Of a stretch of 10,000 bases of DNA, positions 1-5,452 are shown one piece after another. The stretch comes from Methanospirillum hungatei. Lineage in GTDB: Archaea; Halobacteriota; Methanomicrobia; Methanomicrobiales; Methanospirillaceae. The notes under the pieces are model-generated. The model was not told the DNA's origin and searched no databases. It worked only from the letters and a program-made list of their open reading frames with translations. The stretch is from assembly GCF_020216685.1 (NCBI RefSeq), contig NZ_JAIWNS010000015.1, positions 1 to 10,000 on the forward strand, given 5' to 3'. The translations under genes were made by a program, and so were the position numbers. Within the stretch, counting starts at the first letter, position 1, and the number at the start of each line of letters is the position of its first letter.

Positions 1-472
1 TTTTGACCGGTTCAGAATTTTTTTTGAGAAGAATCAGAGGGGGAAAAAGTCACGACAGTACCTGATTCCGTATCTGATGTCAGGCCATCCGGGGTGCACC
101 CTGTCAGACATGATCTCCCTTGCCGAATACCTCCGGGATACCGGCTTATACACTGAACAGGTCCAGGACTTTACACCAACACCCATGACCACCTCAACCT
201 GCATGTATGCAACCGGGCGTGATCCCTGGACAGGAAACCTGGTACATGTTCCGAAAGGGGAGGAGAAAAAGATCCAGCGAGCCATTCTTCACTGGAAAAA
301 CCCTGCAAACCATTCACTTGTTCTGGAAGGTCTGACCCGTGCCGGGCGAAAAGACCTCATCGGTAATACGGGCATATGTCTGATTCCTGCACGAAGAACG
401 GGAGAGATAAGGGCGATCCGAAAAAGGATCAGTCCTTATGAGCATTATCAGGGATCTTCATCCCGCAACTGA
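1..472 (+). CDS. ygiQ: YgiQ-family radical SAM protein, C-terminal part (5' end outside window)
   Basis: Only the last 156 codons are present; the frame is open from base 2 and the true start lies to the left. The visible part matches the C-terminal region typical of YgiQ (UPF0313) proteins: a YLIPYLMSGHPGC stretch, then EQVQDFTPTP, STCMYATGRDP and a C-terminal GRKDLIGNTGICLI segment. The radical SAM core with its CxxxCxxC cluster site would be upstream and cannot be checked. YgiQ proteins are widespread radical SAM enzymes of unsettled substrate. The last ~20 residues are basic and hydrophilic, past the usual family end. Their codons (429-472) overlap the 3' end of the convergent gene on the other strand. 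Family assignment is firm; function is not known. Confidence 0.9.
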   Translation, partial: FDRFRIFFEKNQRGKKSRQYLIPYLMSGHPGCTLSDMISLAEYLRDTGLYTEQVQDFTPTPMTTSTCMYATGRDPWTGNLVHVPKGEEKKIQRAILHWKNPANHSLVLEGLTRAGRKDLIGNTGICLIPARRTGEIRAIRKRISPYEHYQGSSSRN

Positions 473-884
473 TACATTCCTCAATCGTATCTGAATAGGT
501 CCGGTACGCATCAGCAAGCACAGTAGACTGGGACGTGAGTCCTGCAATCATGATGGCTTCAAGGATCTCATCAGGATTTGCACCTTTCCGAAGAGCTGCC
601 TGGACATGATAATCAGTACAGTGATTACAGCGGAGGGCAGCAGATACAGCAAGACTGATGAGTTCGACAATCTTTGGGTCGAGTGTTCCGGTCTTCAGAA
701 CGGAGTTTTTATACAGGAGATGGGAGATAAGCACTTCAGGCCGCTCTGACATCCGTTCAAAGATGAGCGGAGCCCGTCCGTAATCCTTGCGGATCGCCTC
801 AACCCATTCCTGTGCAGTTTCGGCAGCACCCTTTTCGAGGACCTCTTTGATGATATTTTCAAATCCGTTTTTTGGTTTGCCCAT
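429..884 (-). CDS. AhpD-like / carboxymuconolactone decarboxylase family protein
   Basis: A 151-residue protein with one CMD/AhpD-type helical domain (about residues 40-130). It carries the AhpD-style redox signature: Glu74, then Cys86-x-x-Cys89 and His93 in RCNHCTDYH, followed by an alanine-rich helix and the family-typical GANPDEILEAI. In AhpD this Cys/His set gives thiol-disulfide or peroxidase activity, so a cytoplasmic redox role is more likely than true decarboxylation; the substrate is unknown. A second CxxC (Cys137, Cys140) near the C-terminus is not part of the core motif. The ATG at 884 is the natural start, although only a weak AGG-type ribosome site precedes it. The gene is divergent from the lipoprotein gene and its 3' end overlaps the YgiQ gene by 44 bp. 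Confidence 0.88.
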   Translation of the reverse strand: MGKPKNGFENIIKEVLEKGAAETAQEWVEAIRKDYGRAPLIFERMSERPEVLISHLLYKNSVLKTGTLDPKIVELISLAVSAALRCNHCTDYHVQAALRKGANPDEILEAIMIAGLTSQSTVLADAYRTYSDTIEECISCGMKIPDNAHKD

Positions 885-988
885 AGAAACAGCCTGACCA
901 AAGGTCTGTTCTGAGAGATGTCATACTTACCGGTCAGCCTGTCCTTTCAGGATAATAATTTCATTTCTGCAGGTGGATCTCTTATACT

Positions 989-1852
989 ATGAATGGAAAA
1001 ATGAGCCTCATCCTCATGGCACTGGTTCTGACCGGGTGTATCTTCCTGGCCGGGTGTACCAGTTCTCCCCCACAAAATGAGCCTGTAGCACCATCCCCAA
1101 CAAGTACCCCGACCCCGGCTCCGCTCCCCCCCACACCTGAAGAGACACCGGTTTCTGAACCAGTTCCTAAATATTCCATCTTCGATGGTCCGGTGACTGA
1201 GCCTCCTGCAGAACTTGAGGTATCAGTATCAGCACGAAAAGACCCGGTGTATAACCTTATCACGGTTGTTTTTGACGGTGGCAAAGGCCAGCAGCTGGTG
1301 CAGTCCATCAATGTCCGGGTTACTACTTCAGATGGGATTATGACTGAACTACCTCTTCCGCCAAACCGGGGTGCAGAGATCGAATTTACCGGTTCTAAAG
1401 CGGTTGATCGTGTGCAGGCCGCTGCATATTACAAAAACGGTGCATCCTATCTCATTCTTGACCAGAATGTCGGGCAGACACGGGCAGGCATACTAACCGC
1501 AACACCAACGGTGCCAAGTGCCCCTGAAACCTCCTCGAACAGCTTGTATGATGGTCCGGTAACTCAGCCCCCCAGGAATCTGATGGTTCAGGTGGATGTT
1601 ATCAAGGATCCCGTGTACCGGGTTATTACCGCAACATTTCGGGGAGGTCACGGGCAGTCCCTTGTCAGAACAGCTCAGGTACATGCCCTGCTCTCAGACG
1701 GATCAGAAGTTACCAAAGACCTTGCCAGCAATATCGGGAGCATAGCAGAAATTCAGGGGACAGCAGGAAATGATAAAGTACAGGTCGTGGTCTTTTACAA
1801 GAACGGTGAGCAGTATAAAATAAGTGAGAAAGTATTCGGCCCAAGAGGCTGA
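989..1852 (+). CDS. Surface lipoprotein with two tandem copies of an unrecognised ~95-residue domain
   Basis: A 287-residue protein. Residues 1-22 are a short lipoprotein signal peptide ending in a lipobox (FLAG before Cys23). A second LTGC lies just before it at Cys17, so the lipidated residue is not certain. Residues 24-58 form a Ser/Thr/Pro-rich stalk like those of exported archaeal proteins. Two homologous domains follow, about residues 63-159 and 185-280. Each opens with (F/Y)DGPVT(E/Q)PP, continues with a KDPVY strand and a ...SDG turn, and closes with a YKNG motif. The domain resembles proteins common in Methanomicrobiales, but I know no function for it. The start at 989 is supported by AGGTGG at 971-976; an in-frame ATG at 1001 lies too far from that site. 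Export and anchoring are well supported, biochemical role unknown. Confidence 0.85.
   Translation: MNGKMSLILMALVLTGCIFLAGCTSSPPQNEPVAPSPTSTPTPAPLPPTPEETPVSEPVPKYSIFDGPVTEPPAELEVSVSARKDPVYNLITVVFDGGKGQQLVQSINVRVTTSDGIMTELPLPPNRGAEIEFTGSKAVDRVQAAAYYKNGASYLILDQNVGQTRAGILTATPTVPSAPETSSNSLYDGPVTQPPRNLMVQVDVIKDPVYRVITATFRGGHGQSLVRTAQVHALLSDGSEVTKDLASNIGSIAEIQGTAGNDKVQVVVFYKNGEQYKISEKVFGPRG
1175..1828 (+). repeat. Two-copy tandem domain duplication inside the lipoprotein gene
   Basis: Copy A is 1175-1465 and copy B is 1541-1828, joined by a Thr/Pro/Ser-rich linker of about 25 codons. Identity is clear in protein (DGPVT-x-PP, KDPVY, G(K/H)GQ-x-LV, SDG, YKNG in the same order and spacing). In DNA it survives only in short blocks such as GATGGTCCGGT, so the duplication is old rather than a recent slippage event. 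Confidence 0.85.
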
Positions 1853-1865
1853 TTATCTCTTTTTT
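1853..1865 (+). terminator. Possible T-tract terminator after the lipoprotein gene
   Basis: Immediately after the lipoprotein stop codon the plus strand reads TTATCTCTTTTTT, ending in a run of six T (1860-1865). Archaeal RNA polymerase often stops at U-tracts without a stem. The tract lies inside the last codons of the convergent PEGA gene, where it also encodes the basic GKKR tail, so codon choice may explain it instead. Confidence 0.35.
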
Positions 1866-2788
1866 CCAATAAGTGCCACACCAGCAAGAGCGCCAATCAC
1901 CGTGCCGATAAGCAGGGGACTTTGTGTCGGTTCAGGAGTCGGTGTTTCCTCAGGGGTGGTATTCACTGGTTTTGGCGTCTCTACCACGATCGGAATTAAC
2001 GTTCCAAACACCGGAACAGTCTGCCCGATCATGACAGCGGTTTCACCATTCCAGTCCTGATATCCGGGAAGTGTGAGTTGTATCTGGACAGGTCCTGCCG
2101 GAAGATCCGGTATGGTAACCGGTGTGATTCCGACCGGATCACCATTCAGGAGAACATTTGCCGAAGAAGGTTCTGATGAGACCTGAAGTGAACCGGTGGT
2201 GATCGGGGTGAGGGTCACTCTGATCTTGGTGTTCATATTCGGCTCAACATATACCCGTTCAAACCAGTCCTTGTACCCGGCCAGGGTTATCTGGATGTTG
2301 CGATACCCGGCGGTGATGTCACGAAGAACATGAATCCCGGACTGGTCTATAAAACCGGATGAAACACCATCAACAAGAACCTCCCCGCCGGGCGGGCTTA
2401 CTGCCAGGGACAGAGTGCCGGTCTTTGCCGGGGGAAGGGCAGTCAGGGTACCACGGATGATATTACTCTTTCCTGGCTTTGGTGCCTGAACCAGTGTCTC
2501 ATTGTATGTGGTATATCCGGGAGCGGTGATCATCAGCTGATAATTCACCGGGCGGTTACTTGTTTCGGCCTCAACAAGGAGCGAACCTTTCTGGATGGTA
2601 CCGACAAATTCACCATTGAAATACACTGATGCATTCTCAACATTTGACCTTACTTCGTAATACGAGGTCATAGCAGGAGATTCTTCAGCAACTCCCGGAC
2701 AAAAGAGCGTGAGTAATCCTGCAATCAGGAATAAAAATAAAATATTGGATTTTTCCCTTGTCATTCTCATAGAACTTTTCCTCACCAT
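1853..2788 (-). CDS. PEGA-repeat surface protein with C-terminal membrane anchor (third gene of PEGA operon)
   Basis: From the chosen ATG at 2788 the protein has 311 residues. A basic N-region and hydrophobic segment (about 12-34) form a signal peptide. Three PEGA-type repeats follow (about 44-118, 123-196, 199-267); repeats 2 and 3 each carry a G-Y-x-D-W box (AGYKDW, PGYQDW). Then comes a Thr/Pro/Glu-rich stalk (268-290), a transmembrane helix (about 291-308) and a basic KKR stop-transfer end. PEGA domains are small beta folds of surface proteins, with no catalytic role known. Start choice: a TTG at 2800 keeps the frame open but overlaps the GAGGAG ribosome site (2798-2793), so ATG 2788 is preferred. 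ATG 2770, behind GGTGAGGA, is also plausible and gives a more usual signal length. The stop abuts the lipoprotein stop. Confidence 0.87.
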   Translation of the reverse strand: MVRKSSMRMTREKSNILFLFLIAGLLTLFCPGVAEESPAMTSYYEVRSNVENASVYFNGEFVGTIQKGSLLVEAETSNRPVNYQLMITAPGYTTYNETLVQAPKPGKSNIIRGTLTALPPAKTGTLSLAVSPPGGEVLVDGVSSGFIDQSGIHVLRDITAGYRNIQITLAGYKDWFERVYVEPNMNTKIRVTLTPITTGSLQVSSEPSSANVLLNGDPVGITPVTIPDLPAGPVQIQLTLPGYQDWNGETAVMIGQTVPVFGTLIPIVVETPKPVNTTPEETPTPEPTQSPLLIGTVIGALAGVALIGKKR

Positions 2789-2792
2789 ATTT

Positions 2793-2798
2793 CTCCTC
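2793..2798 (-). promoter_or_regulatory. Ribosome binding site deciding the start of the third PEGA gene
   Basis: On the minus strand GAGGAG lies 4 nt before ATG 2788. The upstream in-frame TTG (2800-2798) shares its last base with this site, so it cannot use it. A second site, GGTGAGGA, precedes ATG 2770, leaving the two ATGs as competing starts. Confidence 0.55.
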
Positions 2799-2814
2799 AA
2801 TCTACCATGAACCC

Positions 2815-3474
2815 TTATCTCCTGCGTATCTGCCCATATGCAACCATAATTCCGGCGACAACAAGAAGCATCGTGACCAGAACCGAAGGGCCCCCTGAAG
2901 GAGTTACAACAGGTGTTTTGGATACCGGGACCAGAGTTCCTGAGAGGACAGTTGTCGTTCCGCCGGCAACATCAGTTTGTGTTGACCAGTCCTCAAATCC
3001 CGAAAGACGTAGCAGTACCACATGTGATCCGGCCTCTACCTCAACTACTGCGGGAGTAATGCCCTTATACAGATCATCCACATAGATCTGCACATTTGGA
3101 GGGGATGACGAGATGTCCAGTGATCCCATCACCTGCCTGCTCAGGTCTATTCTTACCTCGGCTGGGAGACCATCCGGGACATTTACCCACACCTCCTGGC
3201 TTGCATAGCCTGGAAATGACCCTGTGACGGCATGTTCACCAACTGCGATATTATCAATGATCAGGACACCTGACTCTGGTATCTGTCCTGCCACTCTGCC
3301 ATCAAGGGCGATCTCCATGCCGACCGGGCTTCCATCAACATGCAGGGTTCCGGTCGCCTGATAATCCCCACCTGAAAGTTCTGGAGATGCGATTCCTGCT
3401 ACCGGAAGAATAAGATGAAAAAGGAGAAAGCAGGAGAATACTCCGGCCATAACAAGAAAATGAAAGGATCTCAT
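2815..3474 (-). CDS. PEGA-repeat surface protein with C-terminal membrane anchor (second gene of PEGA operon)
   Basis: A 219-residue protein. Residues 1-29 form a signal peptide (basic start, hydrophobic core, VAGIAS-type cleavage region). Two PEGA-like repeats follow (about 42-112 and 116-183); the first has SFPGY, the second the box SGFEDW. After a short TP-rich linker comes a transmembrane helix (about 196-213) and an RRR cytoplasmic end. This gives an extracellular PEGA pair tethered to the membrane; the ligand is unknown. The start ATG overlaps the stop of the gene before it as ATGA (3471-3474), which suggests translational coupling. Only a weak GGAAAG precedes it, consistent with coupling. 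A 26-bp gap separates it from the chosen start of the third PEGA gene. Confidence 0.87.
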   Translation of the reverse strand: MRSFHFLVMAGVFSCFLLFHLILPVAGIASPELSGGDYQATGTLHVDGSPVGMEIALDGRVAGQIPESGVLIIDNIAVGEHAVTGSFPGYASQEVWVNVPDGLPAEVRIDLSRQVMGSLDISSSPPNVQIYVDDLYKGITPAVVEVEAGSHVVLLRLSGFEDWSTQTDVAGGTTTVLSGTLVPVSKTPVVTPSGGPSVLVTMLLVVAGIMVAYGQIRRR

Positions 3475-4298
3475 TGCTTTCCAGGCTCCGTCACATCTGC
3501 TGTAACCACCGGTTCAGGCGCCGGAGTGGAAACAAGAACTGCTTCAACTGAACCCAGACTCCCCCCGAGCACAGACACATTGGCTACCCAGTCCTGATAC
3601 CCGGCCTTCCTGATCATGACCGTATGCTCACCGGTTGTTATGTCTTTCAAATGTAAAGGAGCAAGGCCGACCATCCGGTTGTCAACAAAGATCTCTCCAC
3701 CGTCGGGATTTGAGTAAATGTTCAATTCACCCAGCGGTGAAGGGATCATCTTAACCCGGTAGGTTGTAACGGCATTGTCATCTACATAGAGCTGATCCGT
3801 GATCGTCTGATCACCAGGTTTCTGCGCGTTGACGACGTATAATCCCCGTGGCACCGTGTATGCGATCAGGACTCCTGAATCAGGAGTTGTACCCATACTT
3901 TTATCATTTAATAGAAATTCAGCTCCGGCAGGTTCGCTGATAAATCGTACCATTCCGGTCCGTTCATATGAAGTCTTACTCAGGTCTATCTTGTATGCAA
4001 TCGTTTTGTCAGGCTCGGTCTGGATATATGGCCCTGCATAAGGCAGATACCCACTGTACTCCATCCGGACATTCTTCCATGATGGTGCAACCGTCGTATC
4101 AACCGGGATTGTTAACTTCCCGCCTGATATATACCCCATATAGAGAGTATCAAAATAGACCCGGGCACCTTCCAGATCCGATCTGACTTCAATATATCCG
4201 ATTCCGGGAGATGAAAACCGCTTCTCATCTCCGAGTGCCTGACAGCAGAATATGGTGGAAAAGAGCACCAGACTTGTCAGTAACATATGCCAGTTCAC
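3471..4298 (-). CDS. PEGA-repeat exported protein without membrane anchor (first gene of PEGA operon)
   Basis: A 275-residue protein. Residues 1-23 are a signal peptide. Three PEGA-like repeats follow (about 34-105, 114-184, 189-256); the first two are diverged, the third has the classic PDGGEIFVDN, GLAPLHL and AGYQDW elements. The C-terminus is a short TP/PEP-rich tail (257-275) with no transmembrane helix, so unlike its two operon partners it should be released, or held by them or by the signal segment. The start is a GTG at 4298 with GGGGTTG (4312-4306) 7 nt upstream; an ATG at 4286 is the alternative. The gene leads the operon and may set its expression. A two-cysteine stretch (CCQ, residues 18-20) in the signal region does not form a good lipobox. 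Confidence 0.84.
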   Translation of the reverse strand: MNWHMLLTSLVLFSTIFCCQALGDEKRFSSPGIGYIEVRSDLEGARVYFDTLYMGYISGGKLTIPVDTTVAPSWKNVRMEYSGYLPYAGPYIQTEPDKTIAYKIDLSKTSYERTGMVRFISEPAGAEFLLNDKSMGTTPDSGVLIAYTVPRGLYVVNAQKPGDQTITDQLYVDDNAVTTYRVKMIPSPLGELNIYSNPDGGEIFVDNRMVGLAPLHLKDITTGEHTVMIRKAGYQDWVANVSVLGGSLGSVEAVLVSTPAPEPVVTADVTEPGKQ

Positions 4299-4360
4299 TT
4301 CACATCAACCCCTTATATGTGAGCATGGGCGATGAACGCTCATAATTCTTTGGAATAGTC

Positions 4361-4380
4361 ATCCTCATACAATAATTATG
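4361..4380 (-). promoter_or_regulatory. Weak candidate TATA region for the PEGA operon
   Basis: The 112-bp gap between the 85-residue gene and the PEGA operon contains, on the minus strand, an AT-rich CATAATTATTGTATG element, the best TATA-like stretch there. It would place a transcript start near 4350 and leave a leader of about 50 nt. The gap also has a polypyrimidine run on the minus strand (about 4402-4382) that could end transcription of the small gene upstream. Neither has a strong consensus. Confidence 0.2.
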
Positions 4381-4410
4381 CAAGGGAAGAGAAAGAGGAG
4401 GATTACGGAT

Positions 4411-4668
4411 TTAAAAATCAGAGAAGTTCAGATAATGCATAACTTCAAGCTGGTCCAGAAACCGGTCATCAGATTGTACCAGGTCAGCGATGGCACTGCC
4501 CGGTTTATCTGATGAACCTTGAGCAGGAGATTCTGTCGTCATGGGAAGAGGATGGAGTGTCGGGAGATCAAACACCCTGGACGGGTGCGGGATCACCGTT
4601 TGGGAGGGGGAGTACCACACAGAGGGAACATAGGGAGCATCAGTGTAGGAGGACATGAATGACTGCAT
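4411..4668 (-). CDS. Small protein of unknown function (85 residues)
   Basis: I do not recognise this protein. It starts at ATG 4668, preceded by AGGTGA with about 6 nt spacing, a near-ideal match to the methanogen anti-Shine-Dalgarno; this is the main reason to call it a gene. It has no signal peptide, membrane helix or cysteine. The first ~50 residues are rich in Pro, Ser, Thr and Tyr (for example DAPYVPSVWYSPS) and look disordered. The last ~25 are acidic and amphipathic (LVQSDDRFLDQLEVMHYL) and could form a helix. No competing long frame exists on either strand. It lies 112 bp upstream of the PEGA operon in the same direction and could share its transcript. It could be lineage-specific or spurious. 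Confidence 0.55.
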   Translation of the reverse strand: MQSFMSSYTDAPYVPSVWYSPSQTVIPHPSRVFDLPTLHPLPMTTESPAQGSSDKPGSAIADLVQSDDRFLDQLEVMHYLNFSDF

Positions 4669-4692
4669 TATATTTCACCTGTGTTTTTTTAA

Positions 4693-4908
4693 GGAGGATA
4701 CGGAGGTTCGGATCATTCGATCCTGCTCACAGGTCTTCCTGTGACATTACCATCGTTGGGTGAAACTGCAGATAAGGATTGAATAAGAAATTCTATTGAA
4801 TTTGTTCAGACTGATTTTGATACGGATAATCCTGACCCTGATGGATCATGCCGAGGAAAACATGCCGATTACTGTATCAGCACATCTGTGCAGGTTGAAA
4901 ATGACTGA
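4693..4908 (+). pseudogene. Possible decayed coding remnant
   Basis: One frame reads 29 codons from 4693, meets a TGA at 4780-4782, then continues for 41 codons to a TGA at 4906-4908. The second part contains an acidic Asp-rich segment (TDFDTDNPDPDG) and two cysteines, and looks more protein-like than random intergenic sequence. No start codon with a ribosome site precedes either part and I recognise no family. It could be the worn 3' end of a lost gene or chance. Confidence 0.15.
4727..4744. promoter_or_regulatory. Perfect 7-bp-stem hairpin / inverted repeat
   Basis: TCACAGG, a TCTT loop, then CCTGTGA: a perfect inverted repeat 58 bp upstream of the 85-residue gene's start. A smaller one (GGATC/GATCC, 4710-4723) sits next to it, on the side nearer that gene. 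No T-tract follows directly on either strand, so an operator or leader structure is more likely than a terminator. Confidence 0.3.
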
Positions 4909-4959
4909 AACAGGTTACTGGAACCATTTAGATTTTTGAGCCATTAGAGAAAGTATCAT

Positions 4960-4980
4960 CTCGAAATATTAAATTAAAAC
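4960..4980 (+). promoter_or_regulatory. Candidate archaeal promoter of the small membrane protein gene
   Basis: An AT-rich block with TCGAAATATTAAAT could be a BRE plus TATA box. A TATA box here predicts a transcript start near 4995, inside the palindrome, and a leader of about 100 nt. A second AT-rich site at 5062-5074 (AAAAATAATTATT) would instead give a start almost at the ATG. Confidence 0.3.
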
Positions 4981-4981
4981 T

Positions 4982-5025
4982 ATCAAAAACTGGTTGCAAC
5001 CAGTTGCAAAACCGTAATTTTTGAT
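4982..5025. repeat. Nested inverted repeats around an 18-bp perfect palindrome (operator-like)
   Basis: The core AACTGGTTGCAACCAGTT (4988-5005) is a perfect 18-bp palindrome. Overlapping it, the 8-bp arms ATCAAAAA (4982-4989) and TTTTTGAT (5018-5025) form an outer inverted repeat. A partial third half-site, AGTTGCAAAACC, follows the core directly. ATCAAAAA recurs at 5059-5066. Such symmetry just downstream of a TATA-like block is typical of a site for a dimeric repressor. No T-tract terminator fits, since no plus-strand gene lies upstream. Confidence 0.45.
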
Positions 5026-5098
5026 TTTTCCAAGAGCGGATAATCTCCTGGTGCGGAGATCAAAAATAATTATTCCTTGAAAACCCAGAGTTGATTGT

Positions 5099-5452
5099 AT
5101 GACAGAGGAAGTCCTGCATATTCAGTCAGTACACCCTATATCACTCATGCAATGTCTCATTCCGTATGGTGCTCTGTGTGGAATGATTTCGGGAGTTTTT
5201 CTCACACTTTTTGGTTTTGGAGTTTTTTGGCTCCGTTTTCCATCCCACACAGCTCTCCAGAATATTTTGGATCCACTTATTATCTTTGGCATGATAACCG
5301 GAGCATGTGTTGGTTTTGTGATGGGTGTGATCTGTTCAATAATCCTGGGATCGATAATCGCCATAATATTCAATCAGACATGCCGGATAACCGGAGGTTT
5401 GATAATAAAAATAAAAAAAGGAGCGGAATTAAACGAGCATTCCGGTCTCTGA
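5099..5452 (+). CDS. Small integral membrane protein, possibly DUF3566-like
   Basis: A 117-residue protein dominated by hydrophobic segments: about residues 17-43, then a long run 58-92 that could hold two helices. It opens with a short hydrophilic stretch (MTEEVLHIQSVHPIS) and ends in a cytoplasmic-looking IKIKKGAE tail after an ITGG turn. The pattern of SV-x-P-x-S-(V/L)-M before the first helix and a GG-(L/I)-x-I segment after the last recalls small archaeal membrane proteins near DUF3566; this is from memory of the pattern and is not certain. Function is unknown. ATG 5099 is preceded by GAGTTGAT (5088-5095), a partial ribosome site. A longer frame starting at 5095 is hydrophilic and unlike any protein family. 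The last 24 bp overlap the 3' end of mmp7. Confidence 0.72.
   Translation: MTEEVLHIQSVHPISLMQCLIPYGALCGMISGVFLTLFGFGVFWLRFPSHTALQNILDPLIIFGMITGACVGFVMGVICSIILGSIIAIIFNQTCRITGGLIIKIKKGAELNEHSGL
5402..5420 (-). terminator. U-rich terminator for the marker-protein operon
   Basis: Starting 9 bp past the mmp7 stop, the minus strand reads CTTTTTTTATTTTTATTAT, a strong run of T-tracts of the kind that ends archaeal transcripts. It lies inside the opposing membrane-protein gene, where the same bases encode the Ile/Lys-rich IIKIKK tail. Confidence 0.5.

Larger units (their letters stand above)
4669..5098. other. 430-bp gene-free, structured intergenic region
   Basis: The region separates the divergent 85-residue gene and the small membrane protein gene. 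From left to right it holds the ribosome site of the small gene, a T7 tract (4684-4690), two short hairpins (4710-4723 and 4727-4744), a stretch with coding-like frame (4693-4908), an AT-rich promoter-like block (4960-4980), nested inverted repeats around an 18-bp palindrome (4982-5025) and a small 6-bp-stem hairpin, ATCTCC/GGAGAT (5043-5060). No tRNA or other recognised RNA is present. Confidence 0.7.

Noticed and set aside
34..285. An 83-codon minus-strand frame
   Set aside because: It is antisense to the conserved C-terminal part of the YgiQ gene and has no supporting features.
4684..4690. T7 run as a plus-strand terminator
   Set aside because: The nearest plus-strand gene upstream ends at 1852. 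On the minus strand the run lies just ahead of the 85-residue gene and may simply be part of its promoter or leader.
4990..5013. TGGTTGCAACCAGTTGCAAAACC as the start of a CRISPR or tandem repeat array
   Set aside because: Only about one and a half units are present, with no spacers or further copies; palindromic operator symmetry explains it better.
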